Source: Pseudomonas putida (lineage in GTDB: Bacteria > Pseudomonadota > Gammaproteobacteria > Pseudomonadales > Pseudomonadaceae). From it: a stretch of DNA of 64,000 nucleotides. Positions within the stretch are counted from its first letter, which is position 1. Each line of letters opens with the position of its first letter. Shown piece by piece: positions 57,478 through 64,000 of this stretch. The stretch covers positions 372,001-436,000 of the forward strand of contig NZ_MINI01000048.1 in assembly GCF_002906855.1 (NCBI RefSeq), given 5' to 3'. The notes beneath the pieces are model-generated. The model did not search any database. It was not told the origin of the DNA and was given only the letters and a program-made list of their open reading frames with translations. A program made the position numbers and the translations under genes.

Positions 57478-57565
57478 GGCCTTGGCCCTCCAGGTCGTTT
57501 ATCCATCATGGCCTGACGTGCCGATTTTGCCAGCCAGTACCATCCAGGGCGGGTATAAGAAATCC

Positions 57566-59023
57566 TCAGAGCAGCACCACGTCATATTGTTCCTGCGAAT
57601 ACATCGACTCGACCTGGAAGCGAATGGTTCGACCAATGAAGGTTTCCAGCTCGGCAACGTTGCCAGACTCTTCGTCCAACAGGCGATCGACTACTTTCTG
57701 GTTGGCCAGCACGCGATAGCCTTCAGCCTGGTAGGCACGGGCTTCGCGGAGGATTTCGCGGAAGATCTCGTAACAGATGGTTTCGGGGGTCTTCAGCTTG
57801 CCACGGCCCTGGCAAGCGACGCAGGGCTCGCACAGGACCTGTTCGAGGCTTTCGCGGGTGCGCTTGCGGGTCATCTGCACCAGGCCCAGCTCGGTGATGC
57901 CGATGATGTTGGTCTTGGCGTGATCGCGTTCCAGCTGCTTTTCCAGGGTCCGCAGCACCTGGCGCTGGTGCTCTTCGTCTTCCATGTCGATGAAGTCGAT
58001 GATGATGATCCCGCCGATGTTGCGCAGGCGCAGCTGCCGGGCAATGGCCGTGGCGGCCTCGAGGTTGGTCTTGAAGATGGTTTCTTCGAGGTTGCGGTGG
58101 CCGACGAAGGCACCGGTGTTGACGTCGATGGTGGTCATCGCCTCGGCCGGGTCGACCACCAGGTAGCCACCGGACTTGAGCGGCACCTTGCGCTCCAGGG
58201 CACGCTGGATTTCGTCCTCAACCCCATACAGGTCGAAGATCGGCCGCTCGCCTGGGTAATGCTCCAGCCGATCGGCGATTTCCGGCATCAGTTCGGCGAC
58301 GAACTGTGTGGTTTTCTGGAAGGTTTCCCGCGAGTCGATGCGGATCTTCTCGATCTTCGGGTTGACCAGGTCGCGCAGCGTGCGCAGGGCCAGACCAAGG
58401 TCTTCGTAAATGACCATGGGCGCGCCGCAGGTCTGGATCTGGCTGCCGATCTGCTCCCACAGGCGACGCAGGTAGCGGATGTCCTGGAGGATTTCTTCGG
58501 CCCGCGCGCCCTCGGCGGCGGTACGCAAGATGAAGCCCCCGGCGTCCTTGATATTCTCGCTGACCATGCAGTCGCTGACCACCTGCTTGAGGCGGTCGCG
58601 TTCGGCTTCATCTTCGATCTTCAGGGAAATGCCGACATGGCTGCTGCGAGGCATGTACACCAGGTAACGCGAGGGAATCGACAGTTGGGTGGTCAGGCGT
58701 GCCCCCTTGGTGCCGATCGGGTCCTTGGTCACCTGCACCACCAGGGCCTGGCCCTCGTGCACCAGCGCGGTGATGTTCTCTACCGCCGAGCCTTCGCGCT
58801 GGGAGATTTCCGACGCATGGATGAACGCCGCGCGCTCCAGGCCGATGTCGACAAAGGCCGCCTGCATACCTGGCAGCACCCGCACCACCTTGCCCTTGTA
58901 GATATTGCCGACGATGCCGCGGCGCTGGGTGCGCTCGACATGCACTTCCTGCAGCACCCCGTTTTCCACCACCGCCACACGCGATTCCATCGGGGTGATG
59001 TTGATCAGGATCTCTTCACTCAT
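57566..59023 (-). CDS. rng: Ribonuclease G
   Basis: 485 aa. An S1 domain (VENGVLQEVHVERTQRRGIVGNIYKGKVVRVLPGMQAAFVDIGLERAAFIH), the catalytic acidic residues in VDPAEAMTTIDVNTGAFVG and IIIIDFIDM, and the zinc-link CEPCVACQGRG are present. It matures the 16S rRNA 5' end and degrades some mRNAs. It lacks the long C-terminal scaffold of RNase E. The maf-rng pair is conserved. Confidence 0.96.
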   Translation of the reverse strand: MSEEILINITPMESRVAVVENGVLQEVHVERTQRRGIVGNIYKGKVVRVLPGMQAAFVDIGLERAAFIHASEISQREGSAVENITALVHEGQALVVQVTKDPIGTKGARLTTQLSIPSRYLVYMPRSSHVGISLKIEDEAERDRLKQVVSDCMVSENIKDAGGFILRTAAEGARAEEILQDIRYLRRLWEQIGSQIQTCGAPMVIYEDLGLALRTLRDLVNPKIEKIRIDSRETFQKTTQFVAELMPEIADRLEHYPGERPIFDLYGVEDEIQRALERKVPLKSGGYLVVDPAEAMTTIDVNTGAFVGHRNLEETIFKTNLEAATAIARQLRLRNIGGIIIIDFIDMEDEEHQRQVLRTLEKQLERDHAKTNIIGITELGLVQMTRKRTRESLEQVLCEPCVACQGRGKLKTPETICYEIFREILREARAYQAEGYRVLANQKVVDRLLDEESGNVAELETFIGRTIRFQVESMYSQEQYDVVLL

Positions 59024-59077
59024 GGCAGGCTCTCGTCAAAGGTCTTCGGTAATGATGGATCGCGCGTGCCGTACTGG

Positions 59078-59689
59078 CTACCGCTGGTTTGTTACCTCTG
59101 GCAAAAGCGCCGGTACCTGCCAGCAGGCGATACCGAACCGGGCGAGCATGTCGGCCGTTTCGCTCAAGGGCAGGCCGACCACCGCCGAGTAACTGCCTTC
59201 TAGCCCGGTGACAAACACCGCGCCCAGGCCCTGGATGGCGTAGCCCCCCGCCTTGTCCGCAGGTTCGCCACTGGCCCAATAGCGCTCGGCTTCTGCGGCA
59301 TCGACAGGGCGAAAACGCACAGTGCTGCTGACGCACAGGCTCTCGCAGTGTTGGCCATCGCTCAAGGCCACCGCTGTCAGCACCTGGTGCTCGCGGCCAG
59401 CCAGGTCGGCCAGCATCGCCAGGGCATGTTCCCGGTTTTCCGGTTTGCCGAGAATACGACCATCGAGCACCACCGCAGTGTCGGCGCCAAGCGCCACGGC
59501 AGGGCCCTGCAGAGTGGCCAGGCCGGCTTCGGCCTTGGCCCGGGCCAGGCGCTCGACATAGGCCTCGGCGCGTTCGCCCGGCAGCGGAGTTTCATCGATG
59601 GGTGCACTGATGACGGTGAACGGCACGCCGATCTGGCCGAGCAATTCACGCCGGCGCGGTGAGCCGGAGGCAAGATAGAGGGGTTTCAT
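59078..59689 (-). CDS. maf: Maf-family nucleotide pyrophosphatase (YhdE type)
   Basis: 203 aa. ASGSPRRRELLGQIGVPF at the start and ALGADTAVVLDGRILGKP hold the substrate and catalytic residues of Maf; the YhdE subgroup hydrolyses dTTP and UTP. The mreD-maf-rng order is conserved in gammaproteobacteria and supports this subgroup. Confidence 0.93.
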   Translation of the reverse strand: MKPLYLASGSPRRRELLGQIGVPFTVISAPIDETPLPGERAEAYVERLARAKAEAGLATLQGPAVALGADTAVVLDGRILGKPENREHALAMLADLAGREHQVLTAVALSDGQHCESLCVSSTVRFRPVDAAEAERYWASGEPADKAGGYAIQGLGAVFVTGLEGSYSAVVGLPLSETADMLARFGIACWQVPALLPEVTNQR

Positions 59690-59719
59690 TAAGACATCTC
59701 CCTGTCAGTGGCAGCGCCG

Positions 59720-60208
59720 TCAGTTGATATGCAAACGTCGGCGCAGGTCGCGCAGGGCGAAACTGATCCATGGCCAGAGCAAGGCACTGATCACGGCAGA
59801 CCAGACCAGCGCCAGGGTCGGAAGGCGGTTGCCGGTGAGCGCGCTAAGCCACAGCTGGATCAGCTGGGCGATGCCGAAGATCACCAGGATCACCAGGCTC
59901 TGCTGCCACAGCGGGAACATACGCAGGCGCTGCTGCAGCGACAGTACGAGGAAGGTGATCAGGGTGAGGATGAACGCGTTCTGCCCCAGCAAGGTGCCGT
60001 ACAGTACATCCTCGGCCAGGCCCAGGACGAAGGCGGTGGTCATGCCAACCTTGTTCGGCACGTTCAAGGTCCAGAACGACACTAGCATTGCCAGCCACAT
60101 GGGCCGGAACACTTCGAGGAACTGCGGCATGGGCGAGACGCTGAGCAGCAGGCCAATGGCGAACGTCAGCCAGATGACCCAACCGTGATTACGGCGCGAC
60201 TTGGCCAT
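59720..60208 (-). CDS. mreD: Rod shape-determining protein MreD
   Basis: 162 aa from ATG 60208, which overlaps the mreC stop in TGATG and has GGAGG at 5 nt; the adjacent ATG at 60211 would be only 2 nt away. Five membrane segments (VIWLTFAIGLLLSVSP, LAMLVSFWTL and others). It acts with MreC and RodA/PBP2 in lateral wall growth. Confidence 0.94.
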   Translation of the reverse strand: MAKSRRNHGWVIWLTFAIGLLLSVSPMPQFLEVFRPMWLAMLVSFWTLNVPNKVGMTTAFVLGLAEDVLYGTLLGQNAFILTLITFLVLSLQQRLRMFPLWQQSLVILVIFGIAQLIQLWLSALTGNRLPTLALVWSAVISALLWPWISFALRDLRRRLHIN

Positions 60209-61245
60209 CATTGCCTCCGTGGATGGGCGGGTGCCGCCGGTGCGGCGGCGGGGCTGGCAGGCGCTGCGGCCGGGGCCGCAGGTGGCTGGCCCGGAGCGGG
60301 CGCGGTAGCCGAGGCCGCCGGAGCCGCTGCCGGATGCTCGGCATTGGCAGCAGGTTGGCCGGTGCCTTTGCGATCGGCTTCTTCCTGGGCGATGGCAGCG
60401 TCGGTGGCGCGTTGCTCCGGGGTCCGGCGGTCGCTGAACACCAGCAGCATGTAGCGGCTGCGGTTGAGCGCGGCAGTAGGAATGGCGCGGACGATGGCGA
60501 ACGGCTGGCCGGAATCGTGGATCACTTCATTGACCGTGGCCACCGGGTAGCCGGCCGGGAAGCGCTGGCCCATGCCGGAACTCACCAGCAGGTCGCCTTC
60601 CTTGATGTCGGCGGTGTCGGCGACATGACGCAGTTCGAGGCGCTCCGGGTTACCGGTGCCGCTGGCGATGGCGCGCAGGCCGTTGCGATTGACCTGCACC
60701 GGAATGCTGTGGGTCGTGTCGGTCAGCAGCAGGACGCGCGAAGTATACGGCATCAGTTCGACCACCTGGCCCATCAGGCCACGGGCATCGAGCACCGGCT
60801 GGCCGAGGAACACGCCGTCGCGCTCGCCCTTGTTGATGAGGATGCGGTGGGTAAACGGGTTGGGGTCGACACCGATCAGCTCGGCCACTTCAACCTTCTC
60901 GTTGACCAGCGCCGAGGAGTTGAGCAGCTCGCGCAGGCGCACGTTCTGCTCGGTCAGGGCCGCCAGCTTCTGCAGGCGCCCCTGCAGCAACAAAGCTTCG
61001 GTCTTGAGTTTTTCGTTTTCGGCGATCAGCTCGGTGCGGCTGCCGAACTGGCCGGCCACGCCTTGCCACGCTCGCTGCGGCAGGTCGGTGATCCAGTACG
61101 ATTCCATAAGCACCAGGCCCATCTGGCTGCGCACCGGTTTGAGCACGTCGAAACGCGCATCGACAACCATCAACGCGACCGACAGCACCACCAGTACCAG
61201 CAGGCGAACGCCCAGCGAAGGGCCCTTGGAGAAAAGCGGTTTAAT
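60208..61245 (-). CDS. mreC: Rod shape-determining protein MreC (probable ATT start)
   Basis: 345 aa if started at ATT 61245 (reads IKPLFSKGPSLGVRLLVLVVLSVALMVVDARF). No ATG, GTG or TTG lies between that codon and the upstream in-frame stop, and GAGGA is 7 nt before it. The next candidate, GTG 61191, would lack the cytoplasmic tail and half the membrane segment. A coiled coil (ENEKLKTEALLLQGRLQKLAALTEQNVRLRELL) and MreC beta domain follow. The C-terminal 50 residues are Ala/Pro-rich and low complexity. MreC links MreB to the wall-synthesis enzymes. Confidence 0.9.
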   Translation of the reverse strand: MKPLFSKGPSLGVRLLVLVVLSVALMVVDARFDVLKPVRSQMGLVLMESYWITDLPQRAWQGVAGQFGSRTELIAENEKLKTEALLLQGRLQKLAALTEQNVRLRELLNSSALVNEKVEVAELIGVDPNPFTHRILINKGERDGVFLGQPVLDARGLMGQVVELMPYTSRVLLLTDTTHSIPVQVNRNGLRAIASGTGNPERLELRHVADTADIKEGDLLVSSGMGQRFPAGYPVATVNEVIHDSGQPFAIVRAIPTAALNRSRYMLLVFSDRRTPEQRATDAAIAQEEADRKGTGQPAANAEHPAAAPAASATAPAPGQPPAAPAAAPASPAAAPAAPAHPRRQ

Positions 61246-61351
61246 GGGCCGTTCCTCGTGGACGACTCAGGAGGTCATTGGACATGGGACAACGCACCAG
61301 CCTGGTTGCGGGTTGACGGAAACGACGCCCGGATGGACGCCAGCCAGCGCA

Positions 61352-61380
61352 TACAGGTAGCACTGCGCGTGCTACCTGTA
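61352..61380. other. Large hairpin between mreB and mreC
   Basis: TACAGGTAGCAC at 61352-61363 and GTGCTACCTGTA at 61369-61380 are perfect 12-bp arms with a 5-nt loop. It lies 26 bp after the mreB stop. With no T-run on either strand it is not a classical terminator; it may stabilise mreB mRNA and lower mreC/mreD. Confidence 0.7.
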
Positions 61381-61406
61381 AACCGGGCTTTCGAAAGCAG
61401 CGGGGA

Positions 61407-62444
61407 TCACTCGCTGGAGAGCAGGTCCATCGCGTGCTTGTCCATCATCTCCAGAGCGCGACCGCCGCCACGGGCGACGCAGGTCAGCGGGTCTTCGGCG
61501 ACGATCACCGGCAGGCCGGTTTCCTGGGCCAGCAGCTTGTCGAGGTCGCGCAGCAGTGCGCCACCACCTGTCAGCACCAGGCCGCGCTCGGCGATGTCGG
61601 AGGCCAGCTCCGGCGGCGACTGCTCCAGGGCGCTCTTGACCGCCTGGACGATGGTCGCCAGGGATTCCTGCAGGGCTTCCAGGACTTCGTTGGAGTTCAG
61701 GGTGAAGGCACGTGGTACGCCCTCGGCCAGGTTACGGCCGCGCACATCGACTTCGCGCACTTCGCCGCCCGGGTAGGCGGTGCCGATTTCCTGCTTGATG
61801 CGCTCGGCGGTGGATTCGCCGATCAGGCTGCCGTAGTTGCGGCGCACGTAGGTGACGATGGCTTCGTCGAAGCGGTCGCCGCCTACGCGGACGGACTCGG
61901 CATAGACCACGCCGTTCAGCGAGATCAGTGCGATTTCGGTGGTACCGCCACCGATATCGACGACCATCGAGCCGCGGGCTTCTTCGACCGGCAGGCCGGC
62001 ACCGATGGCAGCGGCCATCGGCTCTTCGATCAGGAACACTTCACGGGCACCGGCACCCAGGGCCGACTCGCGAATGGCACGGCGCTCTACCTGGGTCGAT
62101 TTGCACGGCACACAGATGAGCACGCGTGGGCTCGGCTGCAGGAAGCTGTTTTCGTGAACCTTGTTGATGAAGTACTGCAGCATTTTTTCACAAACGCTGA
62201 AGTCGGCGATGACGCCGTCCTTCATCGGACGAATGGCAGCAATGTTACCTGGCGTACGGCCCAGCATGCGCTTGGCTTCGGTACCGACGGCGACGACGCT
62301 TTTCTGGTTGCCGTGGGTACGGATGGCAACAACCGAGGGCTCATTCAGGACGATACCGCGCTCACGCACGTAAATAAGGGTGTTGGCAGTCCCCAGGTCG
62401 ATGGAAAGATCGCTGGAAAACATGCCACGCAGTTTCTTGAACAT
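61407..62444 (-). CDS. mreB: Rod shape-determining protein MreB
   Basis: 345 aa from ATG 62444 (MFKKLRGMFSSDLSIDLGTANTLIYVRERG). Actin-fold phosphate motifs DLGTANTLI and VVDIGGGTTEIALISL are present, as is the amphipathic N terminus. It polymerises under the inner membrane and directs cell-wall elongation. It is the first gene of mreBCD and is divergent from gatC. Confidence 0.98.
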   Translation of the reverse strand: MFKKLRGMFSSDLSIDLGTANTLIYVRERGIVLNEPSVVAIRTHGNQKSVVAVGTEAKRMLGRTPGNIAAIRPMKDGVIADFSVCEKMLQYFINKVHENSFLQPSPRVLICVPCKSTQVERRAIRESALGAGAREVFLIEEPMAAAIGAGLPVEEARGSMVVDIGGGTTEIALISLNGVVYAESVRVGGDRFDEAIVTYVRRNYGSLIGESTAERIKQEIGTAYPGGEVREVDVRGRNLAEGVPRAFTLNSNEVLEALQESLATIVQAVKSALEQSPPELASDIAERGLVLTGGGALLRDLDKLLAQETGLPVIVAEDPLTCVARGGGRALEMMDKHAMDLLSSE

Positions 62445-62488
62445 GGGAAAGTGACCCTGGGGAAAGCGTGGGTAAAAAAGTGCGGCAA

Positions 62489-62517
62489 ACTCTAACAATG
62501 GCAGGGATTTTGGGCAA
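62489..62517 (-). promoter_or_regulatory. Sigma-70-type promoter of mreBCD
   Basis: On the minus strand TTGCCC (4/6) and TAGAGT (4/6) are 17 bp apart, with an upstream TG (TGTTAGAGT) giving an extended -10. Transcription would start about 35-40 nt before the mreB ATG. Confidence 0.5.
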
Positions 62518-62519
62518 GG

Positions 62520-62540
62520 AGCCAATATGTTAAATTGGCT
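62520..62540. other. Inverted repeat in the mreB/gatC divergent region
   Basis: AGCCAAT at 62520-62526 and ATTGGCT at 62534-62540 flank 7 bp. It lies just upstream of the mreB -35 element and could be a regulator site. Confidence 0.35.
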
Positions 62541-62648
62541 GTTTTTCCGAGCACGCCAGCAGATGATCGCGGCCGTTAGACCGCCAAAATGCTGACATGT
62601 TCCTCACCGCGGACCCTGATCGGTTCTTTGTTTCCCCTGGAGATCACC

Positions 62649-62936
62649 ATGGCGCTTGAACGCAGCGACGTGGAAAAGATCGCCCATCTGGCCCGCCTGG
62701 GCCTGAATGACGGCGAACTGCCACGCATTACTGACGCCCTGAACAGCATTCTCGGGCTGGTCGACCAGATGCAAGCGGTCGACACCAACGGCATCGAGCC
62801 CCTGGCCCACCCCCTGGAGGCCAGCCAGCGCCTGCGCCCTGACCAGGTCACCGAAAGCAACCAGCGCGACGCCTACCAGGCGATCGCTCCATCGACCGAA
62901 AGCGGTCTGTACCTGGTACCCAAAGTCATCGAGTAA
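62649..62936 (+). CDS. gatC: Asp/Glu-tRNA amidotransferase subunit C
   Basis: 95 aa from ATG 62649 (MALERSDVEKIAHLARLGLND). The small GatC subunit stabilises GatA in the GatCAB complex, which amidates misacylated Asp-tRNA(Asn) and Glu-tRNA(Gln). AGATCACC with GGAG lies before the start. GatA follows after 15 bp. Confidence 0.96.
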   Translation: MALERSDVEKIAHLARLGLNDGELPRITDALNSILGLVDQMQAVDTNGIEPLAHPLEASQRLRPDQVTESNQRDAYQAIAPSTESGLYLVPKVIE

Positions 62937-62951
62937 GGGATAGAGCCTGCC

Positions 62952-64000
62952 ATGCATGAATTGACCCTGGCCGAGATCGCCCGCGGACTCGCCGACAAGT
63001 CGTTTTCCTCCGAAGAGCTGACCGGCGCCCTGCTGGCGCGCGTCAAGCAGATCGACCCACAGATCAACAGCTTCATCAGCGTCACCGAAGAGCTGGCCCT
63101 GGGCCAGGCCCGTGCCGCCGACGCCCGTCGCGCCGCTGGCGAGACCGGCGCTCTGCTCGGTGCACCGATCGCCCACAAGGACCTGTTCTGCACCCTCGGC
63201 GTACGCACCAGCTGCGGCTCGAAGATGCTCGACAACTTCAAGGCGCCGTACGACGCCACCGTGGTCGCCAAGCTGGCCGAAGCCGGCATGGTCACCCTGG
63301 GCAAGACCAACATGGACGAATTCGCCATGGGTTCGGCCAACGAATCCAGCCACTACGGCGCGGTGAAGAACCCGTGGAACCTCGAGCACGTGCCTGGTGG
63401 CTCGTCCGGTGGTTCGGCCGCGGCTGTGGCCGCGCGCCTGCTGCCGGCCACCACCGGCACCGACACCGGTGGCTCGATCCGCCAGCCAGCGGCACTGACC
63501 AACCTCACCGGCCTCAAGCCGACGTACGGTCGTGTATCGCGCTGGGGCATGATCGCCTACGCCTCCAGCCTCGACCAGGGTGGCCCACTGGCACGCACCG
63601 CCGAAGACTGCGCCCTGCTGCTGCAAGGCATGGCCGGCTTTGACGCCAAGGATTCCACCAGCATCGACGAGCCAGTGCCGGATTACAGCGCCGCGCTCAA
63701 CGGCTCGCTGCAGGGCCTGCGCATTGGCCTGCCGAAGGAGTACTTCAGTGCCGGCCTCGACCCGCGCATCGCCGAGCTGGTCCAGGCCAGCGTCAAGGAG
63801 CTGGAAAAGCTCGGTGCGGTGGTCAAGGAAATCAGCCTGCCGAACATGCAGCACGCGATCCCGGCGTACTACGTGATCGCCCCGGCCGAAGCCTCCTCCA
63901 ACCTGTCGCGTTTCGACGGCGTGCGCTTCGGCTACCGCTGCGAAGAGCCGAAAGACCTGACCGACCTGTACAAGCGTTCCCGTGGCGAAGGCTTCGGCGC
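62952..64000 (+). CDS. gatA: Asp/Glu-tRNA amidotransferase subunit A (partial, 3' end missing)
   Basis: The frame runs from ATG 62952 (MHELTLAEIARGLADKSFSS) to the window edge, giving 349 of about 483 residues. The amidase-signature triad is visible: Lys76 (APIAHKDLF), cis-Ser151 (PGGSSGGSAAAVA) and nucleophile Ser175 (GTDTGGSIRQPA). It releases ammonia from glutamine for GatB. An alternative ATG at 62956 is out of frame. Confidence 0.97.
   Translation, partial: MHELTLAEIARGLADKSFSSEELTGALLARVKQIDPQINSFISVTEELALGQARAADARRAAGETGALLGAPIAHKDLFCTLGVRTSCGSKMLDNFKAPYDATVVAKLAEAGMVTLGKTNMDEFAMGSANESSHYGAVKNPWNLEHVPGGSSGGSAAAVAARLLPATTGTDTGGSIRQPAALTNLTGLKPTYGRVSRWGMIAYASSLDQGGPLARTAEDCALLLQGMAGFDAKDSTSIDEPVPDYSAALNGSLQGLRIGLPKEYFSAGLDPRIAELVQASVKELEKLGAVVKEISLPNMQHAIPAYYVIAPAEASSNLSRFDGVRFGYRCEEPKDLTDLYKRSRGEGFG

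Overview
The window is chromosomal DNA from a Pseudomonas of the P. putida group. GC content is high, codon use is uniform, and protein sequences and gene order (arcB-arcC, gcsR, gcvH-gcvP-sdaA-gcvT, lptG/lptF-pepA-holC-valS, his-murA-mla, kdsD-lptABC-rpoN-ptsN-ptsO, fagA-fumC-sodA, tldD-yhdP-rng-mreDCB-gatCA) match the conserved Pseudomonas core. Both ends cut through genes: arcB lacks its 5' part and gatA its 3' part. I saw no rRNA, tRNA, CRISPR array, prophage or insertion sequence.

Layout. (1) 1-2100: end of the arginine deiminase operon (arcB, arcC) and a small DUF5064-like gene. (2) 2150-13700: a glycine-catabolism locus with a TyrR-like sigma-54 activator (GcsR type), a GltS-type transporter, and the operon gcvH-gcvP-sdaA-gcvT. 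I find a well-matched -24/-12 promoter before gcvH and three upstream sequences resembling the GcsR box. Between transporter and operon, on the other strand and visibly poorer in GC, lies a bacteriocin cassette: an S-type pyocin/colicin with an HNH DNase domain and its overlapping Im-type immunity gene. (3) 14000-25900: cold-shock protein, RDD protein, lptF-lptG, pepA, holC, valS, rlmF, HU (hupN), ndpA and a GIY-YIG protein. (4) 25900-29770: a small accessory block: NTF2-like protein, MFS transporter with its FadR-type regulator, and a divergent phosphodiesterase. (5) 29770-37700: on the minus strand, hisC-hisD-hisG-murA-ibaG and mlaFEDCB. (6) 37900-45000: on the plus strand, kdsD-kdsC-lptC-lptA-lptB-rpoN-hpf-ptsN-rapZ-ptsO, joining Kdo/LPS transport to sigma-54 and the nitrogen PTS. 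(7) 45000-49250: a solitary XRE regulator with a perfect palindromic operator, then the minus-strand iron-responsive operon fagA-fumC-orfX-sodA-ZIP transporter behind a clear Fur box. (8) 49340-64000: pmbA, darP, tldD, nitrilase-like, yhdP, rng, maf, mreD-mreC-mreB, and divergent gatC-gatA.

Much of the window serves the cell envelope: LptFG, LptABC, KdsCD, MurA, Mla, YhdP and MreBCD. Sigma-54 is encoded here together with one of its activators (GcsR) and an apparent target promoter (gcvH). The most notable observations are the bacteriocin cassette inside the glycine locus, the GcsR/sigma-54 control region, the Fur-controlled operon that adds a metal transporter to iron-sparing enzymes, a probable ATT start codon for mreC, and the XRE gene's self-operator.
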